Notes: a model not told the origin generated them from the letters alone. DNA of 11,154 nt from Pseudopedobacter sp. (GCA_014378285.1 JACMNZ010000440.1:1-11154), one strand, 5' to 3'; numbered from the stretch's first letter, positions 1 through 6,589 are shown. Made by a program: numbers and translations.

Positions 1-1302
1 AATTTTCATATTCACTTGTCCATCAATAGAAGTAGAATACTGTCGGCCAGCTTTTGTAGGTATTTTTGAATTTCTTGGGATGATGGTATCCATTAAACCG
101 CCCATAGTTTCAATTCCTAAAGAAAGTGGCGTTACATCTAGTAATAAAATATCTTTTCTGTTTCCTGATAAAACATCGGCTTGCAAAGCGGCACCTAAAG
201 CAACCACTTCATCTGGATTTATAGTGTCATTTACTGGCTTTCCAAAAAATTCTGAAACTTTCTTCTTCACCAAATCGGTGCGGGTAGAACCGCCTACCAT
301 AATCACTTCATCAATTTCTGATGTTTTTATATCTGCATCTTTTAGTGCATTCTGACAAGCTTTTATTGTTTCTTGCACTTTATCTAAGATTAAACCCTCA
401 AAAGTTTGCTTATCTATGGTACAAAAAATATCGCCAATTTTCTCATTGAATAAATTCTGATGATTCATTAATATTTTAGCTTCCTCGGCTTTTAAACGCA
501 ATTCTTGCATCGGAATATTTGTTTCCAATTTATTTTGTGTAATCCAATAATCAACAATGGCTCGGTCAAAATCATCGCCACCTAAAAAAGTATTTCCGTT
601 TGTTGCTAAGACCTCAAAAATTCCGTTTTGGATTTTTAGGATAGAGACATCAAAAGTTCCTCCGCCTAAATCATAAACGGCAATGGTTTTTTCTTCTTCA
701 GGGTTTAACCCGATTCCATAAGCCAAGGAGGCAGCGGTTGGTTCGTTAACAATTCGTAAAACATCTAAACCGGCCAACTTCCCTGCATCACGAGTTGCTT
801 GTCGTTGGGAATCATTAAAATAAGCAGGAACGGTGATCACAGCTTTTGAAACGGTGGTTTTTAGAGCGTGTTCAACTCGGGTTTTTAATTCTTTTAAAAT
901 GAATGCTGATAAATCTATAGGCGTATAAAAATGCTCTCCAACTTTTATCTTAACCAAACTCTCATCGTTTTCATCATCTATTATTTTATAAGAAAAATAA
1001 TCTTGATGCTTTTGAACATCTTTATATGAGCGACCTAATAATCGTTTTACAGAAAAAATGGTGTTTTGAGGGTCGCTAATTAAAAAATCCTTTGCTTCGT
1101 TGCCTACCAATACACCGCCAGATTTATCAAAATGAATAATTGAGGGTACTAAAACGCCTTTGCCTGTATCGTTGATAACTTTTGCGTTTCCATCTGGATT
1201 GATGAAAGCAACCAAAGAATTGGTTGTTCCTAAATCTATTCCTACAATTATATCTTCCTGTTGTATTGAGCCTGTAGCTATATTAATCGAAACTTTTGCC
1301 AT
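1..1302 (-). CDS. hscA: Hsp70-family Fe-S assembly chaperone HscA (partial, C-terminus beyond window edge)
   Basis: Reading from the ATG at 1302, 434 codons stay open to the window edge, so the C-terminal part is missing. The protein has the Hsp70 nucleotide-binding domain: phosphate loop GIDLGTTNS at residues 21-29, VPAYFNDSQRQAT at about 158-170, DLGGGTFD at 211-218 and MVGGSTR at 335-341. The linker LLLDVTPLSLGIETMGG and the start of the substrate-binding domain follow at about 386-434. I call HscA rather than DnaK because about 17 residues precede GIDLGTTNS (DnaK has only a few) and because of HscA-like wording such as SVKRLLGRS and GIETMGG. The family is an ATP-driven chaperone that, with HscB, helps move Fe-S clusters from the IscU scaffold to client proteins in the cytosol. 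It follows pyrC on the same strand after 77 bases and may have its own promoter. No hscB or isc gene is visible here. A second DnaK-like paralogue is the main alternative. Confidence 0.85.
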   Translation of the reverse strand, partial: MAKVSINIATGSIQQEDIIVGIDLGTTNSLVAFINPDGNAKVINDTGKGVLVPSIIHFDKSGGVLVGNEAKDFLISDPQNTIFSVKRLLGRSYKDVQKHQDYFSYKIIDDENDESLVKIKVGEHFYTPIDLSAFILKELKTRVEHALKTTVSKAVITVPAYFNDSQRQATRDAGKLAGLDVLRIVNEPTAASLAYGIGLNPEEEKTIAVYDLGGGTFDVSILKIQNGIFEVLATNGNTFLGGDDFDRAIVDYWITQNKLETNIPMQELRLKAEEAKILMNHQNLFNEKIGDIFCTIDKQTFEGLILDKVQETIKACQNALKDADIKTSEIDEVIMVGGSTRTDLVKKKVSEFFGKPVNDTINPDEVVALGAALQADVLSGNRKDILLLDVTPLSLGIETMGGLMDTIIPRNSKIPTKAGRQYSTSIDGQVNMKI

Positions 1303-1318
1303 AATTTTTTTGCTATGG

Positions 1319-1326
1319 CAAATGTA
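1319..1326 (-). promoter_or_regulatory. Possible promoter -7 box for hscA
   Basis: On the minus strand these bases read TACATTTG, an exact match to the Bacteroidota -7 consensus TAnnTTTG. The box lies 16 bases upstream of the hscA ATG, giving a leader of roughly ten bases. No clear TTTG box is seen at the -33 distance, so this rests on the -7 box alone. Confidence 0.4.
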
Positions 1327-1379
1327 ATATGTTTTAAAGGATTGCTTGTTAATAAAATGTAATAGGTTTGATTTTTACT

Positions 1380-2714
1380 TTACCTATCAAACTTCAATCT
1401 TTCACCCAAAACGCTTTCGTCAAATTCACCATTGGCGTAAGCCAAATGCCCACTAACAAAAGTATGTGTGATTTTAGAATTAAAGATTTGTCCTTCAAAA
1501 GGAGACCATCCACATTTTGCTAAAATATTATCCTTTTCTACTTGATAGGAAGCGTTCAAATCAACCAAGGCTAGATCGGCATAATAACCTTCACGGATAA
1601 ATCCACGTTCTTTTATCTGAAAACAGATAGCCAGATTATGAGCGGTTTTTTCAGCAATTTTCTCTAAACTGATTTTTCCTTGATGATACATTTCAAACAG
1701 CGCATTAAATGCGTGTTGAACCAAAGGCCCGCCAGCAGGCGCTTTAGGATATATTTGTGATTTTTCTTCTATAGTGTGTGGTGCATGATCGGTGGCGATA
1801 ACATCTATATGGTTATCTAAAACGGCTTTTAAAATTTGATCCCTATCAGCAACGGTTTTAATCGCAGGATTCCATTTTATCCAATTCCCTTTAGTTTTAT
1901 AATCCTCATCACAAAACCAAAGGTGATGAATACAGGCTTCTGCAGTAATTTTTTTATCTTTTAAAGGAGTGATATTATCGAATAAAAAAGTTTCTTTCCC
2001 TGTTGATATATGCAGAATATGCAACCGTGTACTGTGTTTTTTAGCAAGATTAACAGCAAAAGAAGATGATAAATAACATGCTTCCTCGCTTCTGATTAAA
2101 GGATGCATGTCTATGGTTATGTTTTCACCGTATTTTTGCTTAAAAACTTCTAGGTTTCTTCTGATTGTTGCTTCATCTTCACAATGTGTAGCAACAAGAG
2201 TTGGCGCATTTTTAAAAATCTCTTCTAAGGTTTTCTCGTTATCTACCAACATATTTCCAGTTGATGAACCCATAAAAACTTTGATACCGCAAACATTTTT
2301 CACATCGGTTTTTAAAACTTCTTCCAAATTATCATTAGAAGCACCCATAAAAAACGAATAGTTTGCTAAAGATTTTTTTGAGCCAATGGCATATTTATCT
2401 GCTAACAATTCTTGGGTAAGCGCATTAGGCACCGTGTTAGGCATTTCCATAAAAGAGGTAATACCTCCAGCAACGGCAGCTTTTGCTTCAGAATAGATTT
2501 CTGCTTTATGTGTTAAACCAGGCTCGCGAAAATGCACTTGGTCATCTATAAAGCCCGGAAAAAGAAATTTTCCTTCTGCATTAATTTCGGTAGCTCCTGT
2601 AACAGAAAGCGAAGTGCCAATTTTTTCTATTCTTTGATTTTTAATATAAACATCTGCAACAAACTGTTTTCCTTCGTTAACTATTGTTGCGTTTTTGATA
2701 AGATATTGTGCCAT
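1380..2714 (-). CDS. pyrC: Dihydroorotase (class I, amidohydrolase superfamily)
   Basis: A 444-residue protein of normal length for class I dihydroorotases. The family cyclises N-carbamoyl-aspartate to dihydroorotate in pyrimidine synthesis, in the cytosol. Visible landmarks are the N-terminal strand, then IDDQVHFREPG at residues 56-66, a carboxylated-lysine candidate in GIKVFMGSSTGN (K145), THCEDE with H177, LHILHIST with H235, and the catalytic aspartate in ATDHAPHT (D309). The C-terminal APAGGPLVQHA and GWSPFEG segments are also typical. The first metal-binding histidine of the usual HxH pair is Gln59; the second, H61, is kept. From memory this QVH wording is shared by other flavobacterial and sphingobacterial dihydroorotases, so it is probably a lineage trait. 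The start is chosen by the MAQYLIKNATIVNEG opening typical of the family. A weak TAnnTTTG-like sequence (TTACTTTG, 2719-2726) lies just upstream. An allantoinase or hydantoinase relative is less likely. Confidence 0.92.
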   Translation of the reverse strand: MAQYLIKNATIVNEGKQFVADVYIKNQRIEKIGTSLSVTGATEINAEGKFLFPGFIDDQVHFREPGLTHKAEIYSEAKAAVAGGITSFMEMPNTVPNALTQELLADKYAIGSKKSLANYSFFMGASNDNLEEVLKTDVKNVCGIKVFMGSSTGNMLVDNEKTLEEIFKNAPTLVATHCEDEATIRRNLEVFKQKYGENITIDMHPLIRSEEACYLSSSFAVNLAKKHSTRLHILHISTGKETFLFDNITPLKDKKITAEACIHHLWFCDEDYKTKGNWIKWNPAIKTVADRDQILKAVLDNHIDVIATDHAPHTIEEKSQIYPKAPAGGPLVQHAFNALFEMYHQGKISLEKIAEKTAHNLAICFQIKERGFIREGYYADLALVDLNASYQVEKDNILAKCGWSPFEGQIFNSKITHTFVSGHLAYANGEFDESVLGERLKFDR

Positions 2715-2870
2715 ATAACAAAGTAAAGGTATTGTGTTTGTAAATCAGAATTTTGAATGGAGCTTTTCGTTATTAATCTAAGTTTAATGTAAAAGCATAA
2801 AAAGATTTTAACCGCAGATGTCGCAGAGTTTACAAGGTTGGGCGGATGAAGAGACTTTAGCTTTTCGGTT

Positions 2871-2920
2871 TTAATCCTGTAAATCTTAAAATCCTGTAAA
2901 TCATGATTCAGACATTTTCT
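2871..2920 (+). repeat. Direct repeat copy 1 (50 bases)
   Basis: This unit opens with TTAATCCTGTAAATC and ends with GATTCAGACATTTTCT. It matches the unit at 2991-3040 at 41 of 50 positions with no gaps, in the same orientation, with unit starts 120 bases apart. Sequences of the form AATCCTGTAAATC...GATTCAGACA are, from memory, common dispersed intergenic repeats in Bacteroidota genomes. Confidence 0.75.
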
Positions 2921-2944
2921 TTTGCCAAAAATGCCGCTAATTTT

Positions 2945-2991
2945 AACCAATCATATTTTAAAAAAAATCACTAATCTGCTTTTGATTGGTT
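2945..2991. repeat. 9-base perfect inverted repeat between the two direct-repeat copies
   Basis: AACCAATCA at 2945-2953 is the exact reverse complement of TGATTGGTT at 2983-2991, with 29 AT-rich bases between. The right arm abuts the second 50-base repeat copy. It could be part of the same repeat element or a protein-binding site. With a loop this long it is a weak hairpin. Confidence 0.45.
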
Positions 2992-3040
2992 TAATCCTGC
3001 TAATCCGATAATCTTGTAAATCCTGATTCTGACAATTTCT
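2991..3040 (+). repeat. Direct repeat copy 2 (50 bases)
   Basis: Second copy of the 50-base unit, opening with TTAATCCTGCTAATCC and ending with GATTCTGACAATTTCT. It differs from the copy at 2871-2920 at nine positions and has no indels. It ends 64 bases before the helicase start codon, outside the likely core promoter. Confidence 0.75.
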
Positions 3041-3092
3041 CATTCAATTATTCAAAATCGATTACTTCATTCCTTCTATCATTCTATATCTG

Positions 3093-3100
3093 TATCTTTG
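3093..3100 (+). promoter_or_regulatory. Promoter -7 box for the DEAD-box helicase operon
   Basis: TATCTTTG matches the Bacteroidota TAnnTTTG box exactly and sits only 4 bases before the ATG at 3105. Transcription would begin at or next to the start codon, implying a leaderless or nearly leaderless message. No clear TTTG -33 box is seen about 20 bases upstream. Confidence 0.55.
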
Positions 3101-3104
3101 CGCC

Positions 3105-4436
3105 ATGTCCAAAAATTTCGAGGATTTCGGTTTTAACAAACAGGTTTTAAACGCCATAACAGATTTAGGTTACGAAAATCCAACTCCTATTCAGCAAAAA
3201 GCAATTCCTCCTATTTTAAACGGACAAGATGTTTTGGGTATTGCACAAACGGGTACAGGTAAAACAGCAGCATTTGTTTTGCCCATGATTATGAAGCTTA
3301 AATATGCCCAAGGAAATGATATTAGAGGGCTTATTGTCGCACCAACTCGTGAATTGGCAATGCAAATTGCAGAAAATGTAAAAGATTATTCAAAATATAC
3401 TGATTTACGTTCTTCCGTAATTTATGGCGGGTTAGGGCCTAAAACTCAAATAGAAACCTTAAAAAAAGGTTTGGATATTTTAATTACCACTCCCGGTAGG
3501 TTTATGGATTTATATCTGGAGGGTTATATCGTTACTAAAAAATTAGAAATATTAGTTTTAGATGAGGCAGATAAAATGATGGATATGGGTTTTATGCCTC
3601 AAATAAATAAAATCCTAGAAGTTGTTCCTCGTAAAAGGCAAAATATGCTTTTTTCTGCCACCATGAATCAAAGGGTAGAAAACTTAGCAGATAATTTTTT
3701 GCTTTGGCCAACAAAAATAGAAGTTACCCCGCAAGCAACTCCAGCAACAACTGTAACCCAGGTTTTATATCATGTTCCTAATTTTAAGACAAAAATTAAC
3801 TTGCTTAAAATATTTGTTGAGGAAGACCCGGAAGTAAAAAAAGCAATTATTTTTTGTAGGAGTAGGGCAAATGCAGAAAACGTTTACAAATTTATATTGC
3901 GACGTTTTAATGATAAACATGTAAAAGTTTTACACGCCAATAAAGGGCAAAATACCCGTATCAATTCTATCAACGCATTTAAAAATGATGAGGTTAGAAT
4001 TTTGGTTGCCACCGATGTTGCTGCCCGGGGAATTGATGTTTCTGAAGTTACGCATGTTATAAATTTTGATGTCCCTATCATTTATGAAGATTATGTACAC
4101 CGTATCGGTAGAACGGGTAGGGCAAATAAGTTAGGTAACGCCATTACTTTTTGTAACCCTGCTGAGCAACATTACATCAATAAAATTGAAAACCTGATTA
4201 GGCAACAAATTCCTGTCTTAAATATCCCTGAAAAAGTTTTTATTGAAGAAACTGATTATGACGAAAAGCAATTATTAGCCAAACAGATTGATGAGCAAAA
4301 AAAGAAAGAAGACCCAGATTTTAAAGGGGCTTTTCATGAGAAAAAAACGCTTAACCAAAAGCTAAAATTTAAAGCTAAAAGAGCTAAAGCAGGCGGAGTT
4401 AAAATGAGTGCTGCAAAAAAGAAAAAGTATAAATAA
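3105..4436 (+). CDS. DEAD-box ATP-dependent RNA helicase, RhlE-like
   Basis: A 443-residue protein with the full set of DEAD-box motifs. These are the Q motif (GYENPTPIQ, residues 22-30), Walker A AQTGTGKT (47-54), PTRELA (80-85), TPGR (129-132), DEAD (153-156), SAT (184-186), IFCRS (249-253), ATDVAARGID (302-311) and HRIGRTGR (332-339). A lysine-rich tail of about 40 residues ends the protein (about 403-443) and probably helps bind RNA. The family unwinds or remodels RNA duplexes using ATP, in ribosome assembly, mRNA decay or cold growth; the exact role cannot be read here. The tail and compact core fit the RhlE group better than CsdA/DeaD, which carries an extra RNA-binding domain. The ATG lies just after a promoter box. 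The stop is followed after 2 bases by the next gene, so the two are probably co-transcribed. Confidence 0.93.
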   Translation: MSKNFEDFGFNKQVLNAITDLGYENPTPIQQKAIPPILNGQDVLGIAQTGTGKTAAFVLPMIMKLKYAQGNDIRGLIVAPTRELAMQIAENVKDYSKYTDLRSSVIYGGLGPKTQIETLKKGLDILITTPGRFMDLYLEGYIVTKKLEILVLDEADKMMDMGFMPQINKILEVVPRKRQNMLFSATMNQRVENLADNFLLWPTKIEVTPQATPATTVTQVLYHVPNFKTKINLLKIFVEEDPEVKKAIIFCRSRANAENVYKFILRRFNDKHVKVLHANKGQNTRINSINAFKNDEVRILVATDVAARGIDVSEVTHVINFDVPIIYEDYVHRIGRTGRANKLGNAITFCNPAEQHYINKIENLIRQQIPVLNIPEKVFIEETDYDEKQLLAKQIDEQKKKEDPDFKGAFHEKKTLNQKLKFKAKRAKAGGVKMSAAKKKKYK

Positions 4437-4438
4437 GA

Positions 4439-4705
4439 ATGCCCAAAATCAAACTTACCCCTTTAAATATTGTTGTTTCTCTATGTTTGGCGTATGCGGT
4501 TTACTGTTTGCTAGGTTTGGATAGTGGCAATTCGGCAATTAGTACAACAGCAAAAGTGGGTTATACTTTAGCACTTACACTGATACTTTTTTTAACCGAT
4601 ATTTTATTTAGAAGGTTTATAAAAGGCATCAAATGGCTTTGGCTCATACAAGGCTCGTTTGTATTGTTGATAATAGTGATGATGATTATTGCAAAAAAAA
4701 TATGA
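4439..4705 (+). CDS. Small three-helix membrane protein of unknown function
   Basis: I do not recognise this 88-residue protein. It shows three likely membrane helices (about residues 10-26, 41-58 and 67-86) with a basic loop (FRRFIKGIK) between the second and third, and a basic N-terminus (MPKIK). By the positive-inside rule the loop after helix 2 and the N-terminus would face the cytoplasm. It begins 2 bases after the helicase stop, and its TGA overlaps the gldC start as ATGA, which argues for a real, translationally coupled gene. No catalytic motif or lipobox is visible. Confidence 0.75.
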   Translation: MPKIKLTPLNIVVSLCLAYAVYCLLGLDSGNSAISTTAKVGYTLALTLILFLTDILFRRFIKGIKWLWLIQGSFVLLIIVMMIIAKKI

Positions 4706-5034
4706 AAAAAGCAGAAATTAAAATAACCATTGAATTAGATGATAACAACGTTCCCGAAAATATTACTTGGGAATCTACTGATAATGAAAACAAAGAAGCC
4801 TTAGCTGTAAAATCTATGATGTTGGCACTTTGGGACCATAACTTTAAAAATAGTTTACGCATAGATTTGTGGACTAAGGATATGCCTGTAGATGAGATGA
4901 AGAGGTTTTTTTATGAAACTTTACAAACTATGGCCGATAGTTTTTTAAGAGCAACTGGTGAGACTAATATTGTAGAAGATTTAAGAGATTATTGCGCCCA
5001 TTTTGCCGAAAAAATGGAGATTGAGCAGAAATAG
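4702..5034 (+). CDS. gldC: GldC-like protein (gliding-motility family, non-membrane)
   Basis: A 110-residue soluble acidic protein. It opens with MKKAEIKITIELDDNNVPE and contains LRIDLWTKDMPVDEM at residues 52-66, then a helical FFYETLQTMADSFLRATG segment, and ends with a DYCAHFAEKMEIE-type tail. Length and motifs match GldC as I recall it from Flavobacterium johnsoniae. There, GldC supports gliding motility and is thought to assist the Gld machinery linked to type IX secretion; its biochemical role is not settled. The ATG at 4702 is chosen over an in-frame ATG at 4633 because it gives the family's length and overlaps the preceding stop as ATGA. The upstream ATG would add 23 residues lying inside the previous gene. 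gldB, the usual neighbour, is absent, so this copy may serve a non-gliding role. Confidence 0.88.
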   Translation: MKKAEIKITIELDDNNVPENITWESTDNENKEALAVKSMMLALWDHNFKNSLRIDLWTKDMPVDEMKRFFYETLQTMADSFLRATGETNIVEDLRDYCAHFAEKMEIEQK

Positions 5035-5062
5035 CAAATCAAAAATTTACAAATACTTATTT

Positions 5063-5107
5063 AGGATGTTTTTTTTGCGTTAACGATTGAAGCGGCATCC
5101 TTTTTTT
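5063..5107 (+). terminator. Possible rho-independent terminator after gldC
   Basis: AGGATG (5063-5068) pairs with CATCCT (5096-5101), extendable by two G-U pairs, followed by an uninterrupted T run to 5107. The loop is long (over 20 bases), so the hairpin is weaker than usual. Its position 29 bases after the gldC stop fits the end of the helicase operon. Confidence 0.5.
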
Positions 5108-5138
5108 GTCATTCTGAGCGGAGTTGAAGAATAAGACA
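5107..5138. repeat. Dispersed-repeat-type hairpin (GTCATTCTGAGCGGAG family)
   Basis: TGTC-ATTCT (5107-5115) pairs with AGAAT-AA-GACA (5128-5138), a 9-base-pair stem with a 2-base bulge and a 12-base loop. The wording GTCATTCTGAGCGGAGTTGA resembles an intergenic repeat that I recall as widespread in Bacteroidota genomes. An A run follows, so on the minus strand it could act as a terminator. Confidence 0.5.
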
Positions 5139-5150
5139 AAAAAAGATATA

Positions 5151-5166
5151 TCCGCCAGCTGGCGGA
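5151..5166. repeat. 16-base perfect palindrome
   Basis: TCCGCCAGCTGGCGGA equals its own reverse complement. It is strikingly GC-rich against AT-rich surroundings and sits just downstream of the repeat-type hairpin at 5107-5138. It could be part of a composite intergenic repeat, a REP-like unit, or a dimer-binding operator upstream of ccmB. The first seems most likely. Confidence 0.6.
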
Positions 5167-5208
5167 GTGTTAAAATGCCTAAATAATTAAATTAACTATT
5201 AAATATTT

Positions 5209-5238
5209 TTTGACATCTAAAAAAATAAAGTAAGATAA
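5209..5238 (+). promoter_or_regulatory. Weak candidate promoter for the ccm operon
   Basis: TTTG (5209-5212), which is also part of a TTGACA, lies 18 bases upstream of TAAGATAA (5231-5238), a poor match to TAnnTTTG. The spacing is right and the ccmB ATG is 12 bases further on. A promoter is expected here because a terminator-like hairpin precedes, but the -7 box is poor. Confidence 0.25.
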
Positions 5239-5250
5239 AATACCTGCGAG

Positions 5251-5910
5251 ATGAACCTAATTAGCCAAGTAAAATATCTTCTAAAAAAAGAAATCCTTTT
5301 AGAATGGCGTAGTAAATATGCGCTAAATGGTATTTTACTTTATGTGGTCTCCACTGTTTTTGTTTGTTATTTATCTTTTAGAGTTGTGCCTCCTTTGGTT
5401 TGGAACGCTCTTTTTTGGATAATTTTACTCTTTGCTGCTATCAATGCAATTGCTAAAAGTTTTATGCAAGAAAGCAAAGGTCGGTTATTGTATTATTACC
5501 AAATAGCAAGTCCGCAAGCAATCATTATTGCAAAAATCATTTATAATATTTTACTGATGATTTTAATGGCAACCATTGCACTGATTTTTTACAGCGTGGT
5601 TTTTAAAAATGATATTGGTGATGTTTGGTTATATTATTTAGCAGTACTAATAGGTGCAATCAGCTTTTCTACAGTGTTTACAATGATATCTGCAATTGCT
5701 TCTAAAGCAAATAATAACGGCACATTAATGGCTATTTTAAGCTTTCCGGTTATAATCCCTTTATTGATGTTGATTATCAAATTATCAAAAAATGCAATGG
5801 ACGGTTTAGATAGGTCTGTTTCTTTAAATGAAATTGGAGTTTTATGCGCAATAAACGCCATCGTTATCGTTATTTCTTTATTACTATTTCCTTACCTTTG
5901 GCGAGATTAA
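5251..5910 (+). CDS. ccmB: Heme exporter subunit CcmB
   Basis: A 219-residue integral membrane protein with six predicted helices (about residues 23-43, 48-68, 90-117, 124-151, 157-179 and 195-217). Its N-terminal cytoplasmic stretch KKEILLEWRSKY is characteristic of CcmB, and AKSFMQESKGRLLYYYQIASP follows helix 2. In System I cytochrome c maturation, CcmB is the membrane half of the CcmAB ABC transporter, which releases haem-loaded CcmE for haem delivery outside the cytoplasmic membrane. The ATG at 5251 gives the normal family length. ccmC starts 10 bases after the stop, so the genes form one operon. The ATPase gene ccmA is not adjacent; the gene to the left is gldC, so CcmA must be encoded elsewhere. 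Confidence 0.93.
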   Translation: MNLISQVKYLLKKEILLEWRSKYALNGILLYVVSTVFVCYLSFRVVPPLVWNALFWIILLFAAINAIAKSFMQESKGRLLYYYQIASPQAIIIAKIIYNILLMILMATIALIFYSVVFKNDIGDVWLYYLAVLIGAISFSTVFTMISAIASKANNNGTLMAILSFPVIIPLLMLIIKLSKNAMDGLDRSVSLNEIGVLCAINAIVIVISLLLFPYLWRD

Positions 5911-5920
5911 ATTTTAGACC

Positions 5921-6589
5921 ATGATGTATAAAAGCTGGTGGAAAATACTGGCATCCGTATTTGTCCTTTACACTGTTGTTGGTGGGTTATTAATTAAGGT
6001 TCCTACTTTACCAATCCTTCACGAATCTATCCGTAACCTTTATTTTCATGTACCTATGTGGTTTGCCATGATTGTGATTTACACGGTTTCTGTAGTTTAT
6101 AGCATAAAATACTTAATTTCTAATGATGAAAAGCAAGATTTAATAGCTGTAGAAGCGATTAATGTTGGGCTAATTTTTGGCTTTATTGGTTTATCAACTG
6201 GGATGATTTGGGCTAAATTTACATGGGGAGATTACTGGCCAAATGACCCAAAACTAAATAGCGCAGCCATATCTACATTAATGTATTTGGCTTATGTGGT
6301 TTTAAGAAGTTCTATTGATGAAGAACAAAAGAGAGCAAAAATTTCTGCTGTTTACAACATATTTGCCTACCCAATAATGGTGGTTTTATTATTTGTTTTG
6401 CCACGTTTAACCGATTCATTACATCCTGGTAACGGAGGAAACCCAGGGTTTGGAACTTATGATTTAGATAGTAATATGAGATTGGTGTTTTATCCTGCCG
6501 TTTTGGGTTGGATATTGATTTCAGTTTGGATGATGACGATAAGATATAGAATAAGAATTTTAGAGAATAAAAATAATCAAATCAATTAA
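5921..6589 (+). CDS. ccmC: Cytochrome c biogenesis protein CcmC (haem handling)
   Basis: A 222-residue protein with about six membrane helices, the usual size for CcmC. Conserved landmarks are FHVPMWF with H43, a candidate haem ligand; the tryptophan-rich periplasmic segment WGDYWPNDPK at residues 102-111; and a second candidate ligand, H168, in LTDSLHPG. The family presents haem to the chaperone CcmE at the outer face of the cytoplasmic membrane. The tryptophan-rich segment differs from the proteobacterial WGxxWxWDxR: Trp is replaced by Asn and Arg by Lys. This appears usual for Bacteroidota CcmC. Two adjacent ATGs (5921 and 5924) are possible starts, differing by one residue. The TAA stop overlaps the next ATG by one base (TAATG), implying translational coupling. 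CcsA/ResC of System II is longer and carries a WSWDPKE-type motif, so it fits less well. Confidence 0.92.
   Translation: MMYKSWWKILASVFVLYTVVGGLLIKVPTLPILHESIRNLYFHVPMWFAMIVIYTVSVVYSIKYLISNDEKQDLIAVEAINVGLIFGFIGLSTGMIWAKFTWGDYWPNDPKLNSAAISTLMYLAYVVLRSSIDEEQKRAKISAVYNIFAYPIMVVLLFVLPRLTDSLHPGNGGNPGFGTYDLDSNMRLVFYPAVLGWILISVWMMTIRYRIRILENKNNQIN

Larger units (their letters stand above)
2715..3104. other. Gene-free interval with repeat sequences between divergent pyrC and helicase genes
   Basis: This 390-base interval separates two divergently transcribed genes. Open frames here are short, show no recognisable domain, and partly antisense the start of pyrC. It carries a stretch resembling the CGCAGA-type dispersed repeats of Bacteroidota (about 2811-2838), two 50-base direct-repeat copies, a 9-base inverted repeat, and the helicase promoter at its right end. 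I see no RNA gene or coding sequence. Confidence 0.7.

Noticed and set aside
80..355. Plus-strand open frame of 91 residues inside hscA
   Set aside because: It lies antisense to a fully conserved Hsp70 reading frame and has no recognisable domain.
1728..1742. CCGCCAGCAGGCG palindrome-like sequence inside pyrC
   Set aside because: It encodes the conserved PAGGP segment of dihydroorotase, so codon content explains it.
2681..2950. Minus-strand open frame of 89 residues overlapping the start of pyrC
   Set aside because: It reads through repeat sequence, overlaps the pyrC start in another frame, and its composition looks like translated non-coding DNA.
2871..3040. Direct repeats as a CRISPR array
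   Set aside because: There are only two copies, 41/50 identical, with a single 70-base gap and no cas genes; they fit a dispersed intergenic repeat.
4633..4701. Upstream in-frame ATG as the gldC start
   Set aside because: It would add 23 residues embedded in the preceding membrane-protein gene. The ATG at 4702 gives the family length and an ATGA overlap.
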